Assembly (NCBI GenBank): GCA_947452005.1
Contig: CANGBC010000005.1
Span: 62,001-126,000 of the forward strand
From: Beijerinckiaceae bacterium
GTDB taxonomy: Bacteria > Pseudomonadota > Alphaproteobacteria > Rhizobiales > Beijerinckiaceae
DNA length: 64,000 bases
Direction: 5' to 3'
A program made the translations under genes and the position numbers. The notes under the pieces were generated by a model that saw only the letters and a list, made by a program, of their open reading frames with translations, ran no database searches and had not been told where the DNA came from. Below are positions 10,153 through 19,177 of the stretch, piece after piece. How positions within the stretch are numbered: the first letter of the stretch is position 1; each line of letters opens with the position of its first letter.

Positions 10153-10392
10153 TCAAGCCGCGTGGCGGATGCGGCAGCCGAGCCAGTCTGCGATCATGAC
10201 AAGATCATCCAATGCCAGTTCTTCCTGCGCGACAAAGCGGCAGACGGAGCTGCGCAAAGTGTTCGGAAAAGCTGTGGCCTGACGATCTGCACCCGTAACC
10301 ACGGCGTGAATGGCATCATGACGGCGCAACAGGGCACAGACCATGTCGCGCTCGTCGAAAGTCCAATCTTCGAGATCAGCGGGTCCGAGCAT
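10153..10392 (-). CDS. Hypothetical small protein (79 aa)
   Basis: Open frame MLGPADLEDWTFDERDMVCALLRRHDAIHAVV...; fits the gap between convergent uppP and nth; no family recognised. Confidence 0.5.
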   Translation of the reverse strand: MLGPADLEDWTFDERDMVCALLRRHDAIHAVVTGADRQATAFPNTLRSSVCRFVAQEELALDDLVMIADWLGCRIRHAA

Positions 10393-10433
10393 GGCAAAAA
10401 GCTAGCATGGGCGGCACAGGCCCGCAAAAAATG

Positions 10434-11228
10434 TCAGATTGTCTTTTCGGGTGATGTGCAAATATCTGAAATGAGACAGCGTTCGCATTCGGGGCGGCGC
10501 GCCTTGCAGATATAGCGGCCGTGCAGAATCAGCCAATGATGGGCGTGGCGCTTGAATTCGGCGGGAATAATTTTCTCCAGACCCAGTTCAATCGCGAGCG
10601 GCGTTTTGCCGATGGCCAGCGGAATTCGGTTGGACACACGGAAGAGATGCGTGTCCACCGCAATGGTCGGCTCACCAAAAGCCATGTTCATGACGACATT
10701 GGCTGTCTTGCGGCCTACGCCGGGCAGGGTTTCCAAAATCTCACGCGAGGGTGGCACTTCGCTGCCGTATTTTTCAATCAGCTCTTGCGACAGCAGAAAC
10801 ACATTTTTGGCCTTGGTGCGAAACAGGCCGATGGTTTTCACATAATCGCGGATGCGCTCTTCGCCGAGCGCCACCATTTTTTCCGGCGTGTCAGCAATGG
10901 CAAACAAAGCGCGTGTGGCTTTGTTGACGCCCACATCGGTGGCCTGCGCCGATAATACCACCGCCACCAGAAGCGTGAAGGCGTTGACATGCTCCAGCTC
11001 ACCCTTGGGCTCGGGATTGTCTTTTTGGAAGCGGGCAAAAATCTCATGCACCGCTTCCGGGCCCACGGGGCGACGGCGGCCTCTGGGTTTTTTGACACCC
11101 GGCTTTTTGGCGGCCGCTTTGACGACACGTTTGGCAACGGTCGATTTCGCAGGTGCGGCTTTACGCAGCGGCACTTTTTTGGTGACGCGCTTCTTTTTAG
11201 CGGGGGCGGGGCTCTTCTTTACGGGCAT
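10434..11228 (-). CDS. nth: Endonuclease III with Lys/Ala/Pro-rich N-terminal tail
   Basis: HhH region LPGVGRKTANVVMNMAFGEPTIAVDTHLFRVSNRI and 4Fe-4S ligands CKARRPECERCLISDIC; N-terminal MPVKKSPAPAKKKRVTKKVPLRKAAPAKSTVAKRVVKAAAKKPGVKKPRGRRR. Confidence 0.93.
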   Translation of the reverse strand: MPVKKSPAPAKKKRVTKKVPLRKAAPAKSTVAKRVVKAAAKKPGVKKPRGRRRPVGPEAVHEIFARFQKDNPEPKGELEHVNAFTLLVAVVLSAQATDVGVNKATRALFAIADTPEKMVALGEERIRDYVKTIGLFRTKAKNVFLLSQELIEKYGSEVPPSREILETLPGVGRKTANVVMNMAFGEPTIAVDTHLFRVSNRIPLAIGKTPLAIELGLEKIIPAEFKRHAHHWLILHGRYICKARRPECERCLISDICTSPEKTI

Positions 11229-11240
11229 GGGCGCGTTATA

Positions 11241-11798
11241 ATGGCAAACAGACAAAGACAGAAGCCGCGCAACCCGCACCGCGAGGCCTTTTCAGTGGAC
11301 CAGACCGCCCCCGTCGACAAAACCCTCTTCTCGGCGCGCCTCACCCCGCACCGCTCGCTGACGCAATCGAATTTCCGGCTGCTGATGATGATCTTTTGCG
11401 GGGCGGCTTTTGTGACCGCCCTACCTTTCCTCTTTCTCGGGGCTTGGCCGGTCATGGGCTTTATGGGCTTTGATGTCGTGCTGTTCTATGTCGCCTTCCG
11501 CGCCAATTACCGTGATGCCCGCGCCTATGAGGATGTGAGCGTCACAGCACTCGACCTGCATCTGGCCAAAGTATCGCCGCAGGGTGCTCGGGCAGATTAT
11601 CATTTCAACCCGCTCTGGGTGCGGCTCGAAAAGGAAGAAGACGAAGAGTTCGGTCTGCAGAAGCTGGCTGTTGCCTCACGCGGGGCAAGTATCGAAGTGG
11701 CGAATTATCTCGATCCCGATCGCAAAGCGGCTTTCGCACGCGATTTGTCGGGGGCATTGGCAGAGGCGCGGCGCGGGCCGCGATATGATCATGAGTGA
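11241..11798 (+). CDS. DUF2244 domain-containing membrane protein
   Basis: TLFSARLTPHRSLTQSNFRLLMMIFCGAAFVTALPFLFLGAWPVMGFMGFDVVLFYVAFRANYRDARAYEDV matches my recollection of DUF2244. Alternative GTG start at 11295. Confidence 0.75.
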   Translation: MANRQRQKPRNPHREAFSVDQTAPVDKTLFSARLTPHRSLTQSNFRLLMMIFCGAAFVTALPFLFLGAWPVMGFMGFDVVLFYVAFRANYRDARAYEDVSVTALDLHLAKVSPQGARADYHFNPLWVRLEKEEDEEFGLQKLAVASRGASIEVANYLDPDRKAAFARDLSGALAEARRGPRYDHE

Positions 11799-12342
11799 GC
11801 GCTTCTCGACCCGTCACATGTCATGCGAGGCCTTTGAGGCCTCGGGCCTGTCCTTCACTTACGCCTTCCACGCAACGCCTTTGGGCGAAGTGATTGCGTT
11901 GGTCTGCGATGGCGCGTTGGCCGGATTGGGCTTTGCCGACGACCAGACCAGCGCGCTGGCTGATCTGCAGCGGCGCTGGCCAAAGGCTGCGTTTGCGCAT
12001 GCGCCGGGCGCGGGCGCGGACCTCGTCGCGCACGTCTTTGGCAAACGGCCGCAAGCGCCCGTCCCGCTGCTGCTGATCGGTGGCGAGCTGGATCGTGCCG
12101 TCTGGGAGGCGCTGCTGACGCTGGGAGCAGGCGAGGCCATCAGCTACGGTGCGCTGGCGGCCCGCCTTGGCCGCCCCAAGGCAGCACGCGCCATTGGCGG
12201 GGCGGTTGGGCGCAATCCAATCTGCGTGGCTGTGCCCTGCCACCGCGTGCATGGCAAAGACGGCGCGCCCACCGGCTATCATTGGGGGCTGAAGGCCAAG
12301 CAAGCCTTGCTGGATTGGGAAAATAAACAAATAAATTTGTGA
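11791..12342 (+). CDS. Methylated-DNA-[protein]-cysteine S-methyltransferase (Ogt/MGMT)
   Basis: GEAISYGALAARLGRPKAARAIGGAVGRNPICVAVPCHRVHGKDG: PCHRV active site. ATG at 11785 or 11791. Confidence 0.9.
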   Translation: MSERFSTRHMSCEAFEASGLSFTYAFHATPLGEVIALVCDGALAGLGFADDQTSALADLQRRWPKAAFAHAPGAGADLVAHVFGKRPQAPVPLLLIGGELDRAVWEALLTLGAGEAISYGALAARLGRPKAARAIGGAVGRNPICVAVPCHRVHGKDGAPTGYHWGLKAKQALLDWENKQINL

Positions 12343-12374
12343 AATAATACTATTCACATTCTAAAAAAGGCTGT

Positions 12375-12403
12375 TTGACATAAAGAACAAACCGTCCTAG
12401 AAA
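12375..12403 (+). promoter_or_regulatory. Candidate sigma-70 promoter for the downstream ABC transporter operon
   Basis: TTGACA (12375-12380), 17-bp spacer, TAGAAA (12398-12403). Confidence 0.4.
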
Positions 12404-12453
12404 AGAAACACGGCCCGCATCCAAGCAGGGCTGCTTGGTGCAAGGAGCTTCCC

Positions 12454-13416
12454 ATGTTTGCGTTCACACGCCGCGCGGCTTTGGCCGCCACTTTGTCGCT
12501 GGCCGTCTCAAGCCCCGCCCTCGCGCAGGTGTCCGAAATCCGCGTGGATTATGCGACCTACAATCCGCTTTCCCTGGTCATCAAGGACCAGAAGCTTCTC
12601 GAAAAGGAATTCGAGAAGGACAAGATCGCTGTCCGCTGGGTGTTTTCGGCAGGCTCCAACAAGGCGCTGGAATTTTTGAATGCCGGCTCGCTCGACATTG
12701 GCTCGACCGCAGGCGCCGCTGCCCTGATCGCCCGTATCAATGACAATCCGGTCAAGGCGGTTGGCATTTTCTCCCGCCCCGAATGGACCGCGCTCGTCAC
12801 GGGCAAGGAGTCCAAGATCACCAAGATCGAAGAGCTGAAGGGCCTGAAGATCGCTGTGACCCGCGGCACCGACCCGCATATCTTCCTGGTGCGCGCGCTG
12901 GACAAGGCGGGCCTCACCGAGAAGGACGTGAAGCTCGTTCTCCTGCAGCATGCCGATGGCAAGACCGCGCTGGTGCGTGGCGATGTCGATGCCTGGGCTG
13001 GTCTCGACCCGCTGATGGCGCAGGCCGAAGTGGAAGAAGGTGCCAAGCTCCTCTACCGCAAGGCCGAGGACAACACTTGGGGCGTGCTCAACACCCGCGA
13101 TGACTTTTTGGCCAAGAACCCCGAGCTCGTGAAGCGCGTGCTCAAGGTTTATGAAGAGGCCCGCATCTGGGCCCGCGCCAATCCGGACGCTCTGAAGAAG
13201 GCACTCGTGGCCGAAACCAAGCTGCCCGACGCCGTCATCCAGCGCCAGCTGGAGCGCACTGACCTGACCAATGCCTCGATCACCCCGGCCACCACCGAGA
13301 CCATTTTGCAGGCGGGTCTCGCCTTGCAGAAGGCGGGCGTGGTCAAGCCTGAGACCGATGTGAAGGCAGCTGTGGGCGCTTTGATCGATACGCGCTTTGC
13401 GGTGTCGGCCAAGTAA
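12454..13416 (+). CDS. ABC transporter substrate-binding protein, SsuA/NMT1-like (aliphatic sulfonate type)
   Basis: Signal peptide MFAFTRRAALAATLSLAVSSPALA; FSAGSNKALEFLNAGSLDIGSTAGAAALIARINDNPVKAVGIF typical of the SsuA/TauA class. Confidence 0.83.
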   Translation: MFAFTRRAALAATLSLAVSSPALAQVSEIRVDYATYNPLSLVIKDQKLLEKEFEKDKIAVRWVFSAGSNKALEFLNAGSLDIGSTAGAAALIARINDNPVKAVGIFSRPEWTALVTGKESKITKIEELKGLKIAVTRGTDPHIFLVRALDKAGLTEKDVKLVLLQHADGKTALVRGDVDAWAGLDPLMAQAEVEEGAKLLYRKAEDNTWGVLNTRDDFLAKNPELVKRVLKVYEEARIWARANPDALKKALVAETKLPDAVIQRQLERTDLTNASITPATTETILQAGLALQKAGVVKPETDVKAAVGALIDTRFAVSAK

Positions 13417-13436
13417 GGCTAGAAGGCGGGCTCCGG

Positions 13437-13454
13437 CGGCGGGACGTCCCGCCG
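13437..13454. terminator. 18-bp perfect palindrome CGGCGGGACGTCCCGCCG between SBP and permease genes
   Basis: Direct reading; can form a GC-rich hairpin in the operon mRNA. Confidence 0.45.
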
Positions 13455-13475
13455 GACCTGATTTCTGGAGCTGAT

Positions 13476-14309
13476 ATGAGCGAGGCTACGCTCGACACGC
13501 CAAACCAAACAAACGCGCAGCCCCAAGCTGCGCGCTTTGCCGTTTTTGGCACGTCATTCCTGATTGGTCTCGTGCTGCCGGTGACTGCCACCCTGCTCTA
13601 TGAAGGCGCGTTCCGTCTGGGCCTCGTGCAGGCGCGCCTGCTGCCGCCCCCCAGCCGCATTTTCACAACCCTGTGGACGCTGGCCAAAACCGGCGAGCTG
13701 ACCACCCATGTGCTGGCCACAACTTGGCGCGTGGGCATGGGCTTTGGTCTGGGTGCTTTCATTGGCATGTTGCTGGGCGCACTCACGGGTGCTTCGCGCA
13801 ATGCGCGCCGCCTGCTCGACCCGATGCTGCAAGCCTTGCGCGCTATTCCTTCGCTCGCCTGGGTGCCGTTGTTCATTCTCTGGCTCGGAATTTTCGAGAG
13901 TTCGAAAATCGCGCTGATCGCGGTGGGTGTGTTCTTTCCCGTCTATCTGGGTGTGATGGCCGCCATTGCCAATGTCGATCGCAAGATTGTCGAAGTGGGT
14001 CGCGCGTTTCGTCTGTCGCGTCTGGCTCTTGTGCGCCGCGTTTTGCTGCCAGCCATTCTGCCTGATTTCATCATCGCCATTCGCTCAGGTCTTGGCCTTG
14101 GTTTCATGTTTGTGGTGGCGGCTGAAATCATGGGCGCATCAGAAGGCTTGGGCTATCTGCTGGTGGATGGCCAGCAGCTCGGCAAACCTGATCAAATTCT
14201 CGCCGCCATCATTGCCTTTGCGGTGCTCGGCAAGATTGGCGATTGGCTGATTGTTGTTCTGACCAAGCCGTTTCTCACCTGGCAAGACACGCATCAGAGG
14301 GGTGCGTGA
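13476..14309 (+). CDS. ABC transporter permease, SsuC/TauC-like
   Basis: ALRAIPSLAWVPLFILWLGIFESSKIALIAVGVFFPVYLGVMAAI: inner-membrane EAA-type region of the sulfonate permease family. Confidence 0.88.
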   Translation: MSEATLDTPNQTNAQPQAARFAVFGTSFLIGLVLPVTATLLYEGAFRLGLVQARLLPPPSRIFTTLWTLAKTGELTTHVLATTWRVGMGFGLGAFIGMLLGALTGASRNARRLLDPMLQALRAIPSLAWVPLFILWLGIFESSKIALIAVGVFFPVYLGVMAAIANVDRKIVEVGRAFRLSRLALVRRVLLPAILPDFIIAIRSGLGLGFMFVVAAEIMGASEGLGYLLVDGQQLGKPDQILAAIIAFAVLGKIGDWLIVVLTKPFLTWQDTHQRGA

Positions 14310-14310
14310 C

Positions 14311-15099
14311 ATGCTGACGATGGAAACGCTCTGCAAGACTTATCCCAATGGCACAAAGGCGCTGGAACAGATCAGCCTCAATGTGGATGCGGGCGAGATT
14401 GTTGCGCTTGTCGGCGGCTCGGGCTGCGGCAAGACCACGCTTTTGCGCATGATTTCCGGCCTTGAAGCGCCCTCACGCGGGCATGTCGCGATTGATGGCG
14501 AAACCATCCATGCACCCCACCCCGCCATTGGCCTTGTGTTTCAGGAAGCCCGCCTCCTGCCGTGGTTGACGGTCGCTGAAAATATTTCGTTCGGACTGGA
14601 TGATCTGCCCAAGGCCGAACAAGACGCACGCGTTGATGAAGCTTTGTTGCGCGTGGGATTGGCTGGCTATGGCAAGCGCTGGCCGCGTGAATTGTCGGGC
14701 GGACAAGCGCAGCGCGTGTCGATTGTGCGTGCACTCGTCACACAGCCCAAAGCGCTTTTGCTGGATGAGCCTTTCTCCGCGCTCGATGCTTTGACGCGCG
14801 AAAAGCTGCAGGATCATTTGCTGGCTTTGTGGGAAACGCATCGCCCGACCCTCGTTCTGGTCACGCATGATGTGGAAGAAGCTGTCGCACTCGCCGACCG
14901 CGCCATTGTGCTGCAGCCCAAACCCGGCCGCATCTTCGCTGATATTCCGATCGACCTGCCGCGTCCGCGTGACCGGCTGTCTGCCGAATTCGCAGAAGCC
15001 AAGCGCCTCGTGCTCACAGCGCTCGACGGATCGATCAATCAACCCAATCCGCATCAGCCGGGCAAAGTCTACAGCCCTGCCGCTGGCGGCAGTTTTTAA
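14311..15099 (+). CDS. ABC transporter ATP-binding protein, SsuB/TauB-like
   Basis: GGSGCGKTTLLRMISGLE Walker A, LSGGQAQRVSIVRALV signature, ALLLDEPFSALDALTREKLQ Walker B. Confidence 0.92.
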   Translation: MLTMETLCKTYPNGTKALEQISLNVDAGEIVALVGGSGCGKTTLLRMISGLEAPSRGHVAIDGETIHAPHPAIGLVFQEARLLPWLTVAENISFGLDDLPKAEQDARVDEALLRVGLAGYGKRWPRELSGGQAQRVSIVRALVTQPKALLLDEPFSALDALTREKLQDHLLALWETHRPTLVLVTHDVEEAVALADRAIVLQPKPGRIFADIPIDLPRPRDRLSAEFAEAKRLVLTALDGSINQPNPHQPGKVYSPAAGGSF

Positions 15100-15124
15100 A
15101 AAAACCCAAACAGGAGATCGCACA

Positions 15125-15634
15125 ATGGATGCCAATGCGCTGCGCGCCATGCAGGCTCCCTACAAGGACAAGTACAAGAACGATCCCAATGCCGCCGTCA
15201 TCACGCTGAAGGCGCATGGCACGCTGGACGAGAGCAAGATCGCCTGCAAGGTCGAGACCGGCCGCGCTTTGGCCATTGCGGGCCTGCATCCAGCCACAGG
15301 TGGTTCGGGTGCAGAGCTGTGCTCGGGCGACATGCTGCTCGAAGCCTTGGTCGCCTGCGCTGGCGTGACGCTGAAGGCAGTCGCCACAGCTTTGGCCATT
15401 CCGCTGAAAAGCGGCACGGTGCGCGCCGAAGGTGATCTGGATTTCCGTGGCACTTTGGGCGTCGACAAGGAAGCCCCGGTCGGCTTCCGCGAAATCCGCC
15501 TGAGCTTCGATTTGGACACGGACGCCACCGAAGAGCAGATCGCCTCGCTGATCAAGCTGACCGAGCGCTATTGCGTGATCTTCCAGACCCTCAACAAGCC
15601 GCCCAAGCTCGGGCTGGTGGTGAACAAGGTCTGA
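15125..15634 (+). CDS. OsmC family protein
   Basis: MDANALRAMQAPYKDKYKNDPNAAVITLKAHGTLDE ... LCSGDMLLEALVACAGVTLKAVATALAI: OsmC/Ohr peroxidase-like fold. Confidence 0.83.
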   Translation: MDANALRAMQAPYKDKYKNDPNAAVITLKAHGTLDESKIACKVETGRALAIAGLHPATGGSGAELCSGDMLLEALVACAGVTLKAVATALAIPLKSGTVRAEGDLDFRGTLGVDKEAPVGFREIRLSFDLDTDATEEQIASLIKLTERYCVIFQTLNKPPKLGLVVNKV

Positions 15635-15640
15635 GGCGTC

Positions 15641-15768
15641 TCCTCCCTTCTCCCGCTTTGCGGGAGAAGGTGCCGCGCCCAGCGCGGCGGATGAGGGTGA
15701 TGGAGCCCAACGGCCCTCACCCGTCAGCCTTCGGCTGCCACCCTCTCCCGCCAGCGGGAGAGGGGCCC
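15641..15768. repeat. Intergenic palindromic repeat (ctcccgctttgcgggag ... ctctcccgccagcgggagagg)
   Basis: Nested inverted repeats between osmC-like gene and dnaK; G/C-block style shared with other intergenic repeats in the window. Confidence 0.6.
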
Positions 15769-15805
15769 TCCCGACCAAAAACCTCTCGATTTGCCCACTT
15801 CCCGT

Positions 15806-15835
15806 CTTGCACCGCTCGGGGGGCGTTCCCATATC
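15806..15835 (+). promoter_or_regulatory. Candidate RpoH (sigma-32) promoter of dnaK
   Basis: CTTGCA (15806-15811), 16 bp, CCCATATC (15828-15835); resembles CTTGAA-N13-17-CCCCATNT. Confidence 0.5.
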
Positions 15836-15976
15836 GGGCTCATCAGAACGGCCTCCCCGCTCTTACATGCGTCAATCAATTCGGGGACCCGGACCGGACG
15901 GCCGCTTTCGCGCCGCCCGGGCCAGATCGGATCGCTTCGGGGTCCGTGGGTTCCGCCACAGAAAGGATGAGTTCAA

Positions 15977-17893
15977 ATGGCAAAAGTCATCGGTATCGAT
16001 CTCGGCACCACCAATTCCTGCGTTGCCGTCATGGATGGCACCTCGCCGAAGGTGATCGAAAACGCTGAAGGTGCACGCACCACACCCTCCATCGTCGCCT
16101 TTACGGATGACGGCGAGCGTCTGGTCGGCCAGCCCGCCAAGCGCCAGGGCGTCACCAATCCCGAGCGCACTTTCTTTGCCATCAAGCGCCTCATCGGCCG
16201 CACGTTCGAAGATCCGATGACGCAGAAGGACATGTCGCTCGTCCCCTATCAGATCGTGAAGGGCGGCAATGGCGATGCTTGGGTCAATGCTGATGGCAAG
16301 CAATATTCGCCTTCGCAGATCTCGGCTTTCACGCTGCAGAAGATGAAGGAAACCGCTGAAGCCTATCTCGGCCAGCAGGTCACGCAGGCCGTTATCACGG
16401 TGCCTGCCTATTTCAATGACGCGCAGCGTCAGGCAACCAAAGACGCAGGCAAGATTGCTGGCCTCGAAGTGTTGCGCATCATCAATGAGCCGACCGCCGC
16501 GGCTCTTGCCTATGGGCTCGACAAAAAGGGCGCCGGCACGATTGCAGTCTACGATCTGGGCGGCGGCACGTTCGACGTGTCGATCCTTGAAATCGGCGAT
16601 GGCGTCTTCGAAGTGAAGTCGACCAATGGCGATACATTCCTGGGCGGCGAAGATTTCGACATGCGTCTGGTTGAATATCTGGCAGCCGAGTTCAAGAAGG
16701 AACAGGGCATTGACCTGACCAAGGACAAGCTCGCCCTGCAGCGCCTGAAGGAAGCCGCTGAAAAGGCCAAGATTGAATTGTCTTCGGCCACGCAGACAGA
16801 AATCAACCTGCCCTACATCACCGCTGACGCCTCTGGCCCCAAACATCTCGCGCTGAAGCTGACGCGTGCGAAATTCGAAGCGCTGGTTGACGATCTCATT
16901 CAGAAGACCGTCGAGCCTTGCAAGAAGGCGCTGAAGGATGCGGGCCTCACAGCCGCTGAGATTGATGAAGTTGTTCTCGTCGGCGGCATGACCCGCATGC
17001 CGAAGGTGCAGGAAATTGTGAAGTCCTTCTTCGGCAAAGAGCCGCATAAGGGCGTCAACCCGGATGAAGTCGTGGCCATTGGTGCGGCTGTTCAGGCAGG
17101 CGTCTTGCAGGGCGATGTGAAGGACGTTCTGCTGCTCGATGTGACACCGCTGTCGCTGGGCATTGAAACGCTGGGTGGCGTGTTCACCCGCCTCATCGAC
17201 CGCAACACAACCATCCCGACCAAGAAGAGCCAGGTCTTCTCGACCGCTGAAGACAATCAGACGGCTGTCACGATCCGCGTCTTCCAGGGCGAGCGTGAAA
17301 TGGCGGCTGACAACAAGATGCTCGGCCAGTTTGATCTGGTTGGTATTCCGTCGGCTCCGCGCGGCGTGCCGCAGGTGGAAGTGACCTTCGATATTGATGC
17401 CAACGGAATTGTGAATGTCACCGCGAAGGACAAGGCGACCAACAAGGAACAGCAGATCCGCATTCAGGCCTCTGGTGGTCTGTCGGATGCTGACATCGAC
17501 AAGATGGTCAAGGATGCCGAGCTCAACGCCGCTGAAGACAAGCGCCGCCGTGAAATGGTGGATGCGAAGAATCAGGGCGAAGCGATGATCCATTCGGCTG
17601 AAAAGTCACTCACCGAACATGCTGACAAAGTGTCGGCCGCTGACAAGAGCGCGATTGAGGCCGCGGTCACCGCTCTCAAGAGCGCGCTGGAAGGCGACGA
17701 CATCGAAGCCATCAAGGCCAAGACCAATGATCTTGTGCAGGCGTCGATGAAGCTCGGCGAGGCCATGTACAAGGCCCAGCAAGGTGCAGAAGGCGCTGCA
17801 GCCGAAGGCGCAGCCCAGCACGACGCCCACCACGACGACGTCATTGACGCAGACTTCAAGGAAGTCGGCGGCGACGAGAAGAAGAAGTCGTAA
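15977..17893 (+). CDS. dnaK: Chaperone DnaK (Hsp70)
   Basis: [21 protein letters not shown] ... [18 protein letters not shown] ... [38 protein letters not shown]. Confidence 0.99.
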   Translation: MAKVIGIDLGTTNSCVAVMDGTSPKVIENAEGARTTPSIVAFTDDGERLVGQPAKRQGVTNPERTFFAIKRLIGRTFEDPMTQKDMSLVPYQIVKGGNGDAWVNADGKQYSPSQISAFTLQKMKETAEAYLGQQVTQAVITVPAYFNDAQRQATKDAGKIAGLEVLRIINEPTAAALAYGLDKKGAGTIAVYDLGGGTFDVSILEIGDGVFEVKSTNGDTFLGGEDFDMRLVEYLAAEFKKEQGIDLTKDKLALQRLKEAAEKAKIELSSATQTEINLPYITADASGPKHLALKLTRAKFEALVDDLIQKTVEPCKKALKDAGLTAAEIDEVVLVGGMTRMPKVQEIVKSFFGKEPHKGVNPDEVVAIGAAVQAGVLQGDVKDVLLLDVTPLSLGIETLGGVFTRLIDRNTTIPTKKSQVFSTAEDNQTAVTIRVFQGEREMAADNKMLGQFDLVGIPSAPRGVPQVEVTFDIDANGIVNVTAKDKATNKEQQIRIQASGGLSDADIDKMVKDAELNAAEDKRRREMVDAKNQGEAMIHSAEKSLTEHADKVSAADKSAIEAAVTALKSALEGDDIEAIKAKTNDLVQASMKLGEAMYKAQQGAEGAAAEGAAQHDAHHDDVIDADFKEVGGDEKKKS

Positions 17894-17909
17894 CTCACAG
17901 ATCAAATGC

Positions 17910-17934
17910 GGCGGGCGGGAATTTCCCGCCCGCC
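17910..17934. terminator. Strong hairpin between dnaK and dnaJ (GGCGGGCGGGA-att-TCCCGCCCGCC)
   Basis: 11-bp perfect stem followed by actttctt; terminator/attenuator-like. Confidence 0.65.
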
Positions 17935-17978
17935 ACTTTCTTGTCTGCATTCGAGGCTTGAGCGAAACGTGAAGACCC

Positions 17979-19115
17979 ATGGCCAAGGCTGATTTTTACG
18001 AAACACTTGGCGTGAGCCGCACGGCCACTGACGCCGAACTCAAAGCAGCTTTCCGCAAGCTTGCCATGCAATTTCACCCCGACAAGAATCCGGGTGATGC
18101 AACAGCCGAGCAGACATTCAAAAACATCAATGAGGCCTATCAGTGCCTCTCGGACGGGCAGAAGCGCGCCGCTTACGATCGCTTCGGCCATGCAGCCTTT
18201 GAAAATGGCGGCGGCGGACCCGGCGGCATGGGCGATGGTTTTGCGTCATCCATGGCCGATATTTTTGACGATCTTTTCGGCGACATGGTCGGCGGTGGCG
18301 CGCGCCGCGGTCGCTCCAATGGACGCGAGCGCGGATCAGACCTGCGCTATAATCTCGAAATCACTTTGGAAGACGCATTCAAGGGCTCAACGGCGACGAT
18401 CAAAGTCCCGAGCCTGATGAGCTGCGAAGCCTGCACAGGCACCGGCGCAAAAGCCGGATCCAAGCCCAAGACCTGTGGCACGTGCGGCGGTGCAGGACGC
18501 GTGCGCGCACAGCAGGGCTTCTTTGCCATTGAACGCACATGCCCGACCTGTCAGGGCCGCGGCGAGATGATTGAAAATCCCTGCGACTCTTGCCGAGGTG
18601 CGGGACGCATCACCAAAGAGCGCTCCCTGTCAGTCAATATTCCACCCGGTGTCGAGGATGGCACGCGCATCCGCCTGGCGGGCGAAGGCGAATCGGGATT
18701 GCGCGGCGGGCCAGCTGGCGACCTGTATATTTTCCTGTCGATGAAGGCGCATCCTTTCTTCCAGCGCGATGGCGCGGATCTCTTCTGCCGCGTGCCGATT
18801 TCCATGGTGCATGCAGCTCTGGGCGGTGAGTTCACAGTCCACACAGTGGATGGCTCGGAAGCGAAAGTGAAAATTCCCGAAGGCACGCAGTCGGGAAAAC
18901 AGTTCAAGCTGAAGGGCAAGGGCATGCCTGTCTTGCGCACGCGCGACTTTGGTGATCTCTACATTCAGGCCAATGTCGAGACGCCGCAGAATCTGACCAA
19001 GCGCCAGCGCGAATTGCTGGCTGAGTTTGAAACAGAATCGTCCAATAAAACACATCCGGAATCATCGGGCTTTTTTACGCGCATGAAAGAATTTCTCACC
19101 GGCGCGCAGAGCTAA
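17979..19115 (+). CDS. dnaJ: Chaperone DnaJ
   Basis: [43 protein letters not shown] motif, four CxxCxGxG-type zinc motifs. Confidence 0.98.
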   Translation: MAKADFYETLGVSRTATDAELKAAFRKLAMQFHPDKNPGDATAEQTFKNINEAYQCLSDGQKRAAYDRFGHAAFENGGGGPGGMGDGFASSMADIFDDLFGDMVGGGARRGRSNGRERGSDLRYNLEITLEDAFKGSTATIKVPSLMSCEACTGTGAKAGSKPKTCGTCGGAGRVRAQQGFFAIERTCPTCQGRGEMIENPCDSCRGAGRITKERSLSVNIPPGVEDGTRIRLAGEGESGLRGGPAGDLYIFLSMKAHPFFQRDGADLFCRVPISMVHAALGGEFTVHTVDGSEAKVKIPEGTQSGKQFKLKGKGMPVLRTRDFGDLYIQANVETPQNLTKRQRELLAEFETESSNKTHPESSGFFTRMKEFLTGAQS

Positions 19116-19177
19116 CGCATCCTAGCGCGAGCGCTGCCATGCACCATTCTTGACGTTGCTTATTTTGTTCTTCATGA

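Noticed and set aside
15872-17593. 573-aa minus-strand ORF opposite dnaK
   Set aside because: Long antisense frame produced by codon bias of a highly conserved GC-rich gene; the plus strand is unambiguously DnaK and the antisense protein shows no recognisable family.
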